Shown: in pieces, positions 7,746 to 15,998 of the stretch
Position numbering within the stretch: the stretch's first letter is position 1
Layout: the number at the start of each line of letters is the position of its first letter
Virus record (IMG/VR): IMGVR_UViG_3300025132_006985
Coordinates: 1-45,603 of that record
Reading direction: 5' to 3' (one strand)
DNA: 45,603 nt
DNA from: a virus
Made by a program: the position numbers and the translations under genes
The notes under the pieces: model-generated
What the model was told of the DNA's origin: nothing
The model's input: only the letters and a program-made list of their open reading frames with translations
Database searches by the model: none

Positions 7746-8129
7746 TCAGTCGTCAGGCCATATCTCGTCGGGATACCAGTCGGGGTCCGAATCAACCTTG
7801 GCTGGGGGTGGCGGCAGCGTTGGCGTTTCGCCGTCCAATCCGATGCGAAGGAACCCGCCGCGAGCGCCCATGCCCTGAAAGATAGCGGACACATCGCCGC
7901 GCGCGATTTGCTGCCCGATGAAGGGAGCGCGCTCGGCCGGGATATAGCCAATCTGGACCGCATCGACCGAAAACACCGCGACGGCGTTCGGATCGGCGGG
8001 GTTTTTCGGCTCGGGTCGCAACTCGACGGGATCGCCAGGCCGCAGCAACTCAAGCGCGAAACGGCGGGTCGGTCCCTTGCGGTTCGGAAAATCGACGCCG
8101 ACGATCAGCAGGGTCAGCTGCCGCGCCAT
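7746..8129 (-). CDS. HIRAN-domain protein
   Basis: The 127-aa protein matches the HIRAN pattern: an N-terminal strand (LTLLIVGVDF), then ELLRPGDPVELRPEPKNPADPNAVAVFSVDAVQIGYIPAE. That is the 'P-x-NP-x-D-x-NAVAV...IGYIP' signature. HIRAN domains of eukaryotic Rad5/HLTF bind DNA ends and stalled forks. Stand-alone bacterial versions are uncharacterised. The C-terminus is acidic and Pro/Asp-rich. It lies 6 bp after the repressor gene, so it is probably expressed in the lysogen, and its stop abuts operator 2 of the leftward promoter. Confidence 0.85.
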   Translation of the reverse strand: MARQLTLLIVGVDFPNRKGPTRRFALELLRPGDPVELRPEPKNPADPNAVAVFSVDAVQIGYIPAERAPFIGQQIARGDVSAIFQGMGARGGFLRIGLDGETPTLPPPPAKVDSDPDWYPDEIWPDD

Positions 8130-8135
8130 GTCGCC

Positions 8136-8837
8136 TTACAGGTCGCGCACCAGCCGCAGGACACGGCCGAAGATGCGGACGTCCTCTTCATCGACTATAT
8201 CTTCGGGCACGGTCGGATTGTCGGAAAGCACGATGATCTTGCGGTCGGGGCCGATGCGCAAGCGCTTGATCGCACCGCCGCCGCGGATCGAGCAGGCCCA
8301 AATTTTATCCTGCAAATTCAGCCGCGTTTGCGTCGTGTCGAAAAACACCTCGTCGGATGACAGCAACGTGGGAAACATGCTGTCGCCGATACCCGAAGCG
8401 ATCTTGATCCGGTGCGCAGGCGTGCGGGTGAACGACCGGATGAATTCGATATCGAAGCGCCAGCCGGTTTCCTCGACATAATCCTCGATATGCGTCCCTT
8501 CGCCCATAGCGAGTGACATATCGAGCTTGCCGACCTCGACGGTTCGTTCGTCGCCGGCGTCGGCCGCCATCACTGCAACGCTTGATGGCGCGCCCCACGG
8601 GTCAACCTCTTCGCCTTCGATGGCGCGCTGCAACAGATTTATCGGCTGGCTTAGAACCTTGCTGATCGCCTGCAGCGTTTTCGTCTGAGGATTGGCGCTC
8701 TTCCCGCGCGTTATGTCGAACAGCACTTTGCCCTTCGTCCCCGCGAGCTTCTGAATTTCGCGGTCGTAAAAGTCACGGCTGCGGGGAGCGCTCTCGATCG
8801 CGAGCCGGATGAACCGTTGAAAGGCAGTCTCTTGCAT
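8136..8837 (-). CDS. Phage repressor with LexA-like S24 peptidase domain
   Basis: The protein probably keeps the prophage silent by binding TAGGA-N4-TCCTA operators. An N-terminal helix-turn-helix (about residues 30-62) precedes an S24 domain with GDSMFPTL (Ser153) and AIKRL (Lys191), the Ser-Lys pair that allows RecA-stimulated self-cleavage in this family. An Ala-Gly pair at about residues 94-95 is a candidate cleavage site. I chose the ATG at 8837 (GGGAAG about 9 nt upstream; 233 aa). An ATG at 8873 would add 12 residues. A degenerate third operator overlaps the start codon region (8839-8852). Confidence 0.9.
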   Translation of the reverse strand: MQETAFQRFIRLAIESAPRSRDFYDREIQKLAGTKGKVLFDITRGKSANPQTKTLQAISKVLSQPINLLQRAIEGEEVDPWGAPSSVAVMAADAGDERTVEVGKLDMSLAMGEGTHIEDYVEETGWRFDIEFIRSFTRTPAHRIKIASGIGDSMFPTLLSSDEVFFDTTQTRLNLQDKIWACSIRGGGAIKRLRIGPDRKIIVLSDNPTVPEDIVDEEDVRIFGRVLRLVRDL

Positions 8838-8874
8838 GTAGGACGCTTCCCACAAAGCGCAGCCTTCGGCCATG

Positions 8875-8928
8875 CTAGGATGCGTCCTACTTTTTCCGCT
8901 TGACCGTAGGAATAATCCTACGTTAGTG
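8875..8928 (+). promoter_or_regulatory. Rightward promoter with paired repressor operators
   Basis: Rightward -35 TTGACC (8900-8905) is followed by the perfect palindrome GTAGGA-ATAA-TCCTAC (8906-8921) and a weak -10 TTAGTG (8923-8928), a 17-bp spacer. A second operator TAGGA-TGCG-TCCTA (8876-8889) lies upstream, centred 31 bp away. This copies the layout of the leftward promoter. Transcription would start near 8935, almost at the ATG of the next gene, so that mRNA may be leaderless. The upstream operator also overlaps the repressor's own promoter region. Confidence 0.75.
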
Positions 8929-8935
8929 GACGCGC

Positions 8936-9190
8936 ATGGCATGTCATCATCCTCAGCTGCTCGCCGATATCATCGCCTTCATCGCGAAGGCTGATCGCAT
9001 GTCCGAAGTGACCTTCGGGCGAAAAGCGCTGCGCGACCCTCATTTCGTTCGCGACCTCAAGAACGGCCGTCAGATTTTCGCGACGACCGAGGGCAGAGTT
9101 CGCGAATTCATGCGTCGTTATGAGGCCGAGGCGGCCAGCCAGTCGACGGGAAATGCGGACAGAAATTCCCCCGTCGGGGTGGCCGCATGA
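8936..9190 (+). CDS. Cro-like small regulatory protein
   Basis: The 84-aa protein has two helices (LLADIIAFIAKADRMSEVTFGRKAL) followed by DPHFVRDLKNGRQ and a helix ending VREFMRRY. This pattern is common in small alphaproteobacterial phage regulators with a helix-turn-helix. Its place, divergent from the repressor and under the rightward operators, is that of cro. The start at 8936 keeps the full helical N-terminus; the ATG at 8999 has a better Shine-Dalgarno sequence (GAAGG) but loses it. ATGA overlap with the next gene. Confidence 0.75.
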   Translation: MACHHPQLLADIIAFIAKADRMSEVTFGRKALRDPHFVRDLKNGRQIFATTEGRVREFMRRYEAEAASQSTGNADRNSPVGVAA

Positions 9191-9657
9191 CCGCCGTGTC
9201 GCCCCAGCGCGCCCGCGCGAAGCGCACGACGCGCGGCGCGATCGAGGTTTGCGGCGGGATCGAAGCCGTCGCGGCGACCGACGGGATGCGTGGCAAGTCG
9301 CAGGTCGGCCGGTGGCATAGCCTTGACGAGACCGACCTGCCGTCGATCGATTGTTGCGCGATCATGGACACGATCGCCGTTGCCGAAGGGCGCGAGCCGC
9401 CGTTCGCGACATTCCTCGCGCACGAGATCGGCCGGGTGCTGGTCGATCCGCCGACCGATGCACCGACGCGCGCCAGCCTGAACGCGCGAATGGCGTCGAT
9501 CGTCACCGCTTCGGGCGCGCTGCAGGCCGATTATCTCGACGCTGTTGCCGTGGAAGGCATCGCCGCGACCGAGCGCGCCGAAATGCGTGCGCTGGTCGCG
9601 CAGGTCCAAACCGAATTGGCCGCTTTCGACGCGGCGCTTGCCAAGGGAGCCGAATGA
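9187..9657 (+). CDS. Putative phage transcriptional regulator (CII-like position)
   Basis: The 156-aa protein has a basic N-terminus, then RGAIEVCGGIEAVAATDG-MRGKSQVGRWHSLDE, which fits a helix-turn-helix with a recognition helix around KSQVGRW. The C-terminal half is helical and probably oligomerises. It is the second rightward early gene, coupled by ATGA to the Cro-like gene, so a role like CII or another early regulator is plausible. The family is not certain. Confidence 0.75.
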   Translation: MTAVSPQRARAKRTTRGAIEVCGGIEAVAATDGMRGKSQVGRWHSLDETDLPSIDCCAIMDTIAVAEGREPPFATFLAHEIGRVLVDPPTDAPTRASLNARMASIVTASGALQADYLDAVAVEGIAATERAEMRALVAQVQTELAAFDAALAKGAE

Positions 9658-10088
9658 TGGTCGCCATTCCGCACGTCGATGATTTCAACGCCAGCTGGTC
9701 GAACCGCAACGACGGCGAGGTTCTGGTAACGTGGGGGGCGCTGCGGCTGACGCTGTCGGCGGCGATGGCGAAGCTGATCCACGACAAATTCGGCCGGGCG
9801 CTGACGGTGCCGGCGCGCGCGGCCGAAATGGCGGCGCGGCCGGTCACGCCCGAGCCCGAGCGGATCGCCGATGCCGAGCCTTCGATTTCTGAACCGCTCG
9901 ACCAGCGGCGCCGCCGGCTGGGTTCGCATTTTCCGTTCCGCGTGAAGCGGTTGCAGGCGGTGCGGCGCGCGATCGACGAAGCCGGTCCGATGGCCGACGT
10001 GGTCAGCGTGTGCGGCATCCTGTTCACCATGGAAGAAGCGCAAATCGTCGAACGCGGCCTGCGCCTCGATACCGACGGTCCCCGCTGA
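9654..10088 (+). CDS. Hypothetical early protein, 144 aa
   Basis: Starts ATGATG at 9654, overlapping the upstream stop. The N-terminal 50 residues look like alternating strands and a helix (NDGEVLVTWGALRLTLSAAMAKLIHDKFG). A disordered Pro/Glu stretch follows, then a basic helical C-terminal domain (RRRRLGSHFPFRVKRLQAVRRAIDEAG). The basic domain could bind nucleic acid. No family recognised. Confidence 0.7.
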   Translation: MMVAIPHVDDFNASWSNRNDGEVLVTWGALRLTLSAAMAKLIHDKFGRALTVPARAAEMAARPVTPEPERIADAEPSISEPLDQRRRRLGSHFPFRVKRLQAVRRAIDEAGPMADVVSVCGILFTMEEAQIVERGLRLDTDGPR

Positions 10089-10588
10089 TGTTCATGGGGG
10101 GGGATGACCTGCAGGATTGGGCGCGTGCGGCGCCGGCGGGCACGTCGCTGTGCCTTGGCGTCGCGAGCGCGGTTCCCGCGTCGACCCAGCCCGCGCTGCG
10201 CGCGCTGACCGATGCCGGGCTGATCGATATTGCACGCCGCCGGGTTGGCGATGGCCGATATAGTTTCGAGGTCCAGCGCCGGTCGCGGCGCTATGTCCCG
10301 GCGGCGCAGCCAAAGCCGCGCGGCGGGATGCATGTGCGCCGCGCCGGTACGGTCGAGCGGCGGGTGCTGAAACTGCTGTTGGTGGCCGCAACCAAGGGCT
10401 TATCTTGCCCGACGAATGCCGCCATCGCGCGCGCGGTCGGCCTGGCGGACGGGATCGCGGCGAGTTATCGCCTGCGCCGTTTGCAGATGCGCGGATTGAT
10501 CCGCGTCGAGGTTCCTGCCGACCCGCGCCTGCACCGCGTCGTGACGATCATAGCCAGCGGCAAGGCGACGCGCGGGGGTGTCCGGTGA
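10088..10588 (+). CDS. Putative tandem winged-helix protein
   Basis: The protein (166 aa) starts at ATG 10088 (TGATG overlap) just before a run of eight G at 10096-10103. Two winged-helix-like segments can be seen. One is TQPALRALTDAGLIDIARRRVGDGRYSFEV. The other is CPTNAAIARAVGLADGIAASYRLRRLQMRGLIRVEV. It is likely a DNA-binding early protein, possibly for replication initiation or regulation. The link to function is inference. Confidence 0.75.
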   Translation: MFMGGDDLQDWARAAPAGTSLCLGVASAVPASTQPALRALTDAGLIDIARRRVGDGRYSFEVQRRSRRYVPAAQPKPRGGMHVRRAGTVERRVLKLLLVAATKGLSCPTNAAIARAVGLADGIAASYRLRRLQMRGLIRVEVPADPRLHRVVTIIASGKATRGGVR

Positions 10589-11124
10589 CCGCGCTGCGCG
10601 ACCATCTGTGCAATCGCGCGAGCGGCGATGCGCTGGTGCCGATCCTCTCTGCGGTGCTGACGGCGCTTGATTGTCTGCCCTGTCCGCAAAATCAGATGCT
10701 CGGCCGGATGGCGGGGCTGACCGTGTCGCAGATCGACCTTGCGCTCGCTCGCGGGATCGCGACCGGCAAGCTGCGCCGCGACATGCGGCGGCGGGCGCGG
10801 CGACTGGTCGTTCTAGACGAGGGCGGCAAGGTGGTCGCCGCGACCGATTATTCGCGGTCGGGGGGCGGTTCGCTGCCATCGGTGTTTTGGGAACGCGCGA
10901 AGGCCGCGGCGCGCGCGGCGGGCGGCAATCCGCTCGACGACGGGATCAACAAGCCGATCGCACAGCGCGCGGTCGAGGCGGCGCAGCCGCGGGTCAACAC
11001 GGTGCGCTGCCCGTTCTGCAATCTGCCGCCCGACCATGGCGAATGCCGTCATGGCTGGAATGGGCTGACGACGATCACCCAGCGGCGCGCTATCGCGACC
11101 GAGCTGCGGGACGTCGCGGCGTGA
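10585..11124 (+). CDS. Winged-helix protein with C-terminal zinc-finger-like motif
   Basis: GTG start at 10585, overlapping the previous stop as GTGA; 179 aa. The N-terminal part (LGRMAGLTVSQIDLALARGIATGKLRRDMRRRARRLVV) resembles a winged helix similar in style to the previous gene. The C-terminal part has CPFCNLPPDHGECRHGWNG, a CxxC..H..C..H cluster that could bind zinc. The two neighbouring genes may share an ancestor. Target unknown. Confidence 0.75.
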   Translation: MTALRDHLCNRASGDALVPILSAVLTALDCLPCPQNQMLGRMAGLTVSQIDLALARGIATGKLRRDMRRRARRLVVLDEGGKVVAATDYSRSGGGSLPSVFWERAKAAARAAGGNPLDDGINKPIAQRAVEAAQPRVNTVRCPFCNLPPDHGECRHGWNGLTTITQRRAIATELRDVAA

Positions 11125-11417
11125 GCGGCGTTGGGGGACCTTTGCCGGTCGGCAACAGCGACCTGCTGACGGTCGGCGAGGCGCTGGAATGTTTCGGCGG
11201 GGTCGTGGTCGATGGAATTGGCGACGACGCGTTGCCCGACGAGGGCACGCTGGCGGCCGAGGCCGAACGTGCGGCCATCGCGCGCCGGATCGGCAATATC
11301 GTTGCCGCGTGCCAGCGCGAAGCGGTCGAGGGCGTCATTCCTATTTCGGTCGTCGAAATGCGCCTGGTGGCGCTGTCCGACGACGTGCGCGCGGGAATTC
11401 ATGGGGGCTCGCGCTGA
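11121..11417 (+). CDS. Hypothetical protein, 98 aa
   Basis: GTG start at 11121 (GTGA overlap). The protein is acidic with a helical C-terminal half (RAAIARRIGNIVAACQREAVEGVIPISVVEMRL is the central part). There is no signal peptide or known motif. It sits immediately upstream of the beta-class methyltransferase and may be a small partner of early functions. Function not assigned. Confidence 0.65.
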   Translation: MSGVGGPLPVGNSDLLTVGEALECFGGVVVDGIGDDALPDEGTLAAEAERAAIARRIGNIVAACQREAVEGVIPISVVEMRLVALSDDVRAGIHGGSR

Positions 11418-12784
11418 TGGTCGTGTCGGTCGCCCATGCTGACATGCTTGAATGGCTTCCTGTCTATGCTGCTGCCATCGCAGCGGGCGAGGCAGAGCCG
11501 TTCGACGTCTGCGCGACCGACGGGCCGTATCACCTCACCAGCATCGTCAAGAGGTTCGGAGCTGAAGGTTCCGCCCCGGCCAAGGATCGCGACGGCGCAT
11601 TCCAGCGCGCGGGTCGCGGATTTATGGGCAAAAGGTGGGACGGCGGTGACATATGTCAGCGGCCCGAGACGTGGCGCGCGGTGTGCGACTGTTTGAAGCC
11701 GGGCGCGCATCTGGTGGCCTTCGGCGGTACCCGAACCTTTCACCGGCAGACAGTCGCGATCGAGGACGCGGGTTTTGAAATCCGCGACCAGGTCGCCGAC
11801 CTATTTGACGCCGATCCGCTCGCCGCACTGTTCATGGAGTCCCTGTCTGCCCAGCAGCGCGATATTTTTGCGCGCTTGCTCGACGCGGGTCAATTCACCG
11901 GCTTTCTAGCGTGGATTTACGGTACCGGCATGCCGAAACCGCATAACCAAAAGGGTGATTGGCAGGGGTGGAGTAGCGCGCTTAAACCAGCGTGGGAGCC
12001 TATTTGCGTTGCCCGCAAGCCGCTGTCCGAAGGCAGCATTGCCGCGAACCTTGCTGCGCATAACGTCGGGGCTCTCAATATCGACGCGTGCCGCATCGGT
12101 ACCGACGAAGAATTGCGAACCGGTGCGGGCAAGTTGTGGAGCCATTATCGCGAGGGCGAGGCCAGCGCGGAGCGGCGATATAGCGAACGGGGCGGTACCA
12201 ACTTTGCGATGAAGCCAGGCGCTCGCGGCGGCGATCCGCTCGGCCGGTGGCCCGCCAATGTCGTTCACGACGGCAGCGTCGCGGTCGAGCAGCACTTTTC
12301 CGAAGCACCCGGTCAACTCGCAGCCGTGCGACCGGACAGTGGCGGTGGACGCAAAACCGCTAACGTGTACGGCGAATTCGCCGCCAATTCGGATTTCACG
12401 CCTCGAGGTGATAGCGGGACGGCGGCTCGCTTTTTCTATTCCGCAAAGGCCGGGCCGCTCGATCGTATCGGAAGCGCGCACGCGACCGTGAAGCCGGTGG
12501 ACCTGATGCGCTGGGTCATCCGGCTAGTTACGCCGCCCGGCGGGCGGGTCCTCGACCCGTTCGCCGGCTCTGGAAAAACTGGCATTGCCTGCCTCGCCGA
12601 AGGCTTCGACTGTCAGATGATCGAGCTTGAGGCGGATCACGTCGCCGATATCGAGCGTCAGCTGGCTTTCCTGCGCGGTGAAGGCGAGCTGTCCACCATC
12701 GAATTGCACAAGGCTCGCCGCGCGCGCGAGGCGGCAGAAGGCCTGCCGCCCCTTGGTGGTCTCTTCGAAGGATTCGCAGCGTGA
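11417..12784 (+). CDS. Beta-class N4/N6 DNA methyltransferase
   Basis: It methylates the exocyclic amine of adenine or cytosine. The catalytic motif IV reads DGPY (residues 35-38), near the N-terminus. The SAM-binding motif I, DPFAGSGKT (380-388), is near the C-terminus. This order defines the beta class, as in CcrM. The middle, about 150-350, is the target-recognition region, and 'HATVKPVDLMRWVIRLV' just before motif I is typical. Start ATG at 11417 overlaps the upstream stop (TGATG). No restriction enzyme is adjacent, so it is an orphan phage methyltransferase. Confidence 0.9.
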   Translation: MVVSVAHADMLEWLPVYAAAIAAGEAEPFDVCATDGPYHLTSIVKRFGAEGSAPAKDRDGAFQRAGRGFMGKRWDGGDICQRPETWRAVCDCLKPGAHLVAFGGTRTFHRQTVAIEDAGFEIRDQVADLFDADPLAALFMESLSAQQRDIFARLLDAGQFTGFLAWIYGTGMPKPHNQKGDWQGWSSALKPAWEPICVARKPLSEGSIAANLAAHNVGALNIDACRIGTDEELRTGAGKLWSHYREGEASAERRYSERGGTNFAMKPGARGGDPLGRWPANVVHDGSVAVEQHFSEAPGQLAAVRPDSGGGRKTANVYGEFAANSDFTPRGDSGTAARFFYSAKAGPLDRIGSAHATVKPVDLMRWVIRLVTPPGGRVLDPFAGSGKTGIACLAEGFDCQMIELEADHVADIERQLAFLRGEGELSTIELHKARRAREAAEGLPPLGGLFEGFAA

Positions 12785-12984
12785 GCGTCGCGGAAGACCT
12801 CGGCCCGACGGTGCCGTCGCGCGGTTCGATCCGGTTCGCGGCGCAGGAAGCTGCCCGCCTGTCGGCCGTCATCCTTGAAATCACGGTCGAAGGGCCGTGC
12901 TGCGACGTGCCGCGCGCCGCTCAGCTGTTGGAAAAGCTCAGGGCCGTCGTCGGTCCGCCGAGGGAGAATGACGATGCAGATTGA
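12781..12984 (+). CDS. Small hypothetical protein before the sliding clamp
   Basis: The 67-aa protein starts with GTG at 12781, overlapping the methyltransferase stop (GTGA). It contains a helix (SIRFAAQEAARLSAVILEI) and a central CC pair. It overlaps the clamp gene start by 11 bp. Nothing identifies a function. Confidence 0.55.
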   Translation: MSVAEDLGPTVPSRGSIRFAAQEAARLSAVILEITVEGPCCDVPRAAQLLEKLRAVVGPPRENDDAD

Positions 12985-14194
12985 AGTGAACCGCCGCGCG
13001 CTGCTGCGCGGCCTGCAGGCGGCCGGTTCGGTCATCGAACGCCGCTCGACGGCGCCGATCCTGACCACGATGCTGATGCGCGCGAACGGATCGCTCGAGC
13101 TGTTGGGGACCGACCTCGATACCGAGCGCCACGCATCGGTGCCGATCGTCGAGGGCGTCGGTGCGGGCGATTATCTGATAGAAGACCCTCGCGGCCTCGC
13201 CGCCGTTCTGAAACAGGCGGGCAGCGAGCGCGTCCAGTTGGTGACCGAGGATTTCGAGGGTGGGACGCGCATCGAATGGCGCGCAGGGCCGATCGCAACG
13301 CGCGGCCAGCATGTCATGCACCCGACCGATTTCCCGCGCATGTTCATGACGCCGCAGTTCGTCGAGGCGACGGTAGGTGCCGATTTCCTGCGCGCCGTGC
13401 GGCGGTTGATGCCGGCGATCAGCACCGAAGAGACGCGATATTATCTGAACGGCATTGCGATTTCGCATGTCGGGGGCTGGTCGTATCGCCTGGCGGCGAC
13501 CGACGGACACCGGCTGCACGTCGCGCAGGTCGAATTGCCCGATGCGACCGGCGAGCATTGGAAGGGCGATGCGATCGTTCCCCGGCGCACGCTGGCGCGC
13601 CTGCTCGATATGCTGGCGACGGCCAAGGATGGCGCGCGGCTGTCATTCGGCAGGAGCCAACGCGGGAATTCGGACCCGGGCAAATTGCCCGATCCGGTGC
13701 CACAGGCGGGATTTCCGAACAGCCTGACGCTTTCGACCGCCGACGGTGCCATCATGTCCAAGCTGATCGATGGCACTTATCCCGATTTCATGCGGATCGT
13801 ACCCGGCGCCGCGCAGACGACAATCAGGGCAAAGACCGCCGACCTTCGTCGCGCCGTCGCCGCCGCACGGGCGGGGATAGCGACAAAGCGATCGGCAGCG
13901 GTGCGGATCGACGTCGGCGCGGTGGGTCAGTTGACGGTCAGCACGAAGGGTGCCGAAGCACTCGATACATCGGTCGCGGTCCATTGCGAGGCTTCGGCCA
14001 GCGGCTTTTACGTCGGGTTCAACGGCGATTATCTGATGCAAACGCTCGACGCGCTGGGCGGCGAAGTCACGGTGATGGCGTGGGATGCCTTGCCCGGCGG
14101 CGAGGGCGGCGGGCTGTTGTCGGCGACGCCCTGCAAGCTGATCGACCCGACCGACGACAAGTTTTTTGCCGTCCTGATGCCGATGCGCGTCTGA
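12974..14194 (+). CDS. dnaN: Phage-encoded DNA polymerase III beta subunit (sliding clamp)
   Basis: The 406-aa protein carries DnaN landmarks across all three clamp domains. They include PILTTMLMRANG and LLGTDLDTE near the N-terminus, RYYLNGIAISH and LAATDGHRL in the middle, and GTYPDFMRIVP, FNGDYLMQTLDAL and FAVLMPMRV towards the C-terminus. The clamp would encircle DNA and tether a polymerase, most likely the host replicase or a translesion enzyme. I chose ATG 12974 because GGGAG ends 7 nt upstream; ATG 12968 is too close. A clamp gene inside a temperate phage is uncommon. It is next to primase and helicase genes. Confidence 0.92.
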   Translation: MQIEVNRRALLRGLQAAGSVIERRSTAPILTTMLMRANGSLELLGTDLDTERHASVPIVEGVGAGDYLIEDPRGLAAVLKQAGSERVQLVTEDFEGGTRIEWRAGPIATRGQHVMHPTDFPRMFMTPQFVEATVGADFLRAVRRLMPAISTEETRYYLNGIAISHVGGWSYRLAATDGHRLHVAQVELPDATGEHWKGDAIVPRRTLARLLDMLATAKDGARLSFGRSQRGNSDPGKLPDPVPQAGFPNSLTLSTADGAIMSKLIDGTYPDFMRIVPGAAQTTIRAKTADLRRAVAAARAGIATKRSAAVRIDVGAVGQLTVSTKGAEALDTSVAVHCEASASGFYVGFNGDYLMQTLDALGGEVTVMAWDALPGGEGGGLLSATPCKLIDPTDDKFFAVLMPMRV

Positions 14195-14204
14195 CCCCTG
14201 ACCT

Positions 14205-15998
14205 ATGTCGCGCTTTACCCCCGCCTTTCTCGACGAGCTGCGCGCTCGCATCACGCTGTCGACGCTGATCGGTCGCACGGTCAAGCTGACGAAGGTTGGG
14301 CGCGAGCATAAGGGCTGTTGCCCGGTCCATAGCGAGAAAACGCCGAGCTTTACCGTCAACGATGAAAAGGCGTTCGGGCATTGCTTCGGTTGCGGCTGGC
14401 ATTGCGACGCGATCCGCTTCGTCATGGATACGCAGGGCCGGACCTTTGTCGAAGCGGTCGAGGATTTGGCAGGCGAGGCCGGGATGGAGCTGCCCGCGCC
14501 GTCGCCCGAGGCTGCGCGGGCGGCCGAACGCGTCGTCGGGGTCCGCGCGGCGATCGAGGCGGCGCAGGCGGTCTATGTGCGCGAGCTGGCGGGATCGGCC
14601 GAGGCGCAGAATTGGCTCGCGGCGCGCGGGATCGACCGGGCGACGGCCGAGGCGTTCGAGCTGGGCTGGTCGCCAGCGTCTTCCGACCATCTGGACCGCG
14701 CCGGGATCGGCTTCGACGATGCGCGCGGCGCCGGGCTGGCGTGGCATCGCCCCGCCGACGGCGCCGAGCCCGCGCGCAGCGGCTGCACCTTTCACCTGCG
14801 GGTCATGGTGCCCGTTCACGATGCACGCGGCCGGTTGATCGCGTTCGGCGGCCGGTCGCTCAAGCCCTCGTCGATGGTGCCGAAATACAAGAATAGTCCC
14901 GACGGCCCACTGTTCGACAAGGGTCAGACGCTGTTCAATCTGCATCGCGTCACCGCGCTACTGAGCGAAAAGGCGAAATATTCGAACCTGCTGCTGCGCA
15001 CGCGCGGCCTCGACCCCGGTCAGACGGTCGTCGTCGAGGGCTATATGGACGCGATCGCGTTGCACCGCTGCGACATCCCGGCGCTCGCGCCGATGGGCAC
15101 CGCGCTGACCGAAGGGCAGCTGGAAAGGCTGTGGCGCTCGGATCAATCGCCGCTGTTGCTGTTCGACGGCGACGCGGCCGGTATCGCGGCGGCTCACCGT
15201 GCGGCCGAGCGCGCGTTGCCGCTGCTCGCGCCGGGCAAGTCACTTCGCATCGGCCGGATGCCCGAGGGGATCGACCCCGACGACCTGGTGCGCAACAGCG
15301 TGAAGGCCGGGGAAGACCCCGCTATGGCGCTCGCCGCGTGGCTCGCCGCGCATCCGCCGGTCGGGGTTGTCGACGCACTGTTCGACGCTGTTGCGTCGGC
15401 CGTTCCGCGTCCGCGCAATCCCGAAACGACGGCGGCGGCGTGGTCGCGGCTCGAGGCGCAGGCCGCGCGGATCGGAAACGAGACGTTCCGGCGCGAAGTA
15501 TTGGCGCATTGGCGCGGGCGGTTCGATGCCGAGCTGAGTATCGCGCCGCGGGTGCGGCCGACGTTGCCCGAAATCACTGCCGACGACGAAGAGGCGGGCG
15601 CGGCGCGCCTCGAGGCCTATCCCGATGGCGAGGTTCATGTCGACAGCGAGTCGGCCGACAAGCTGCGCCAGCTCGCGCATTATGCGCTGGATCGGCGCGC
15701 GGCGCGGCGCGAGATCAGCGACGAGTTGAAGCATGTCAGCGCGATGGCGAAGGCGCTCGGCTTTACGCCCAAGGTTTTCAACACCGCCGTGCGCCAGATG
15801 GAAGAGGATTCGGCGGTTCGCGAGACATTCGAGGCCGAATTGGCCTGTTATCGCAACGCGTTGGGCGTGCGCGGGCCGATGACGGCGGCGATGCTGCCCG
15901 CGATCGGCGCCGAGCAGATGACAAAGGCCGCGAAGGTCGCCGACAAGCGCATGGCGCGCACGATGGCGCTGATCGATGCGCGCGGGGTGGCGGCGTGA
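14205..15998 (+). CDS. DnaG-like primase (CHC2 zinc finger plus Toprim)
   Basis: The protein makes RNA primers. A CHC2 zinc site is formed by Cys39, His42, Cys60 and Cys63. The Toprim domain has VEGYMD (Glu278) and FDGDAAG for metal binding. At 597 aa it has the full DnaG-type core but the C-terminal part beyond about 400 differs from host DnaG and may contact the phage helicase. The gene starts 10 bp after the clamp gene, and its stop overlaps the next start as GTGA. The host will have its own dnaG elsewhere. Confidence 0.92.
   Translation: MSRFTPAFLDELRARITLSTLIGRTVKLTKVGREHKGCCPVHSEKTPSFTVNDEKAFGHCFGCGWHCDAIRFVMDTQGRTFVEAVEDLAGEAGMELPAPSPEAARAAERVVGVRAAIEAAQAVYVRELAGSAEAQNWLAARGIDRATAEAFELGWSPASSDHLDRAGIGFDDARGAGLAWHRPADGAEPARSGCTFHLRVMVPVHDARGRLIAFGGRSLKPSSMVPKYKNSPDGPLFDKGQTLFNLHRVTALLSEKAKYSNLLLRTRGLDPGQTVVVEGYMDAIALHRCDIPALAPMGTALTEGQLERLWRSDQSPLLLFDGDAAGIAAAHRAAERALPLLAPGKSLRIGRMPEGIDPDDLVRNSVKAGEDPAMALAAWLAAHPPVGVVDALFDAVASAVPRPRNPETTAAAWSRLEAQAARIGNETFRREVLAHWRGRFDAELSIAPRVRPTLPEITADDEEAGAARLEAYPDGEVHVDSESADKLRQLAHYALDRRAARREISDELKHVSAMAKALGFTPKVFNTAVRQMEEDSAVRETFEAELACYRNALGVRGPMTAAMLPAIGAEQMTKAAKVADKRMARTMALIDARGVAA

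Noticed and set aside
10096-10103. Run of eight G as a slippery or phase-variable site
   Set aside because: It lies just after the start codon of an intact frame, and neither alternative frame continues into a better protein.
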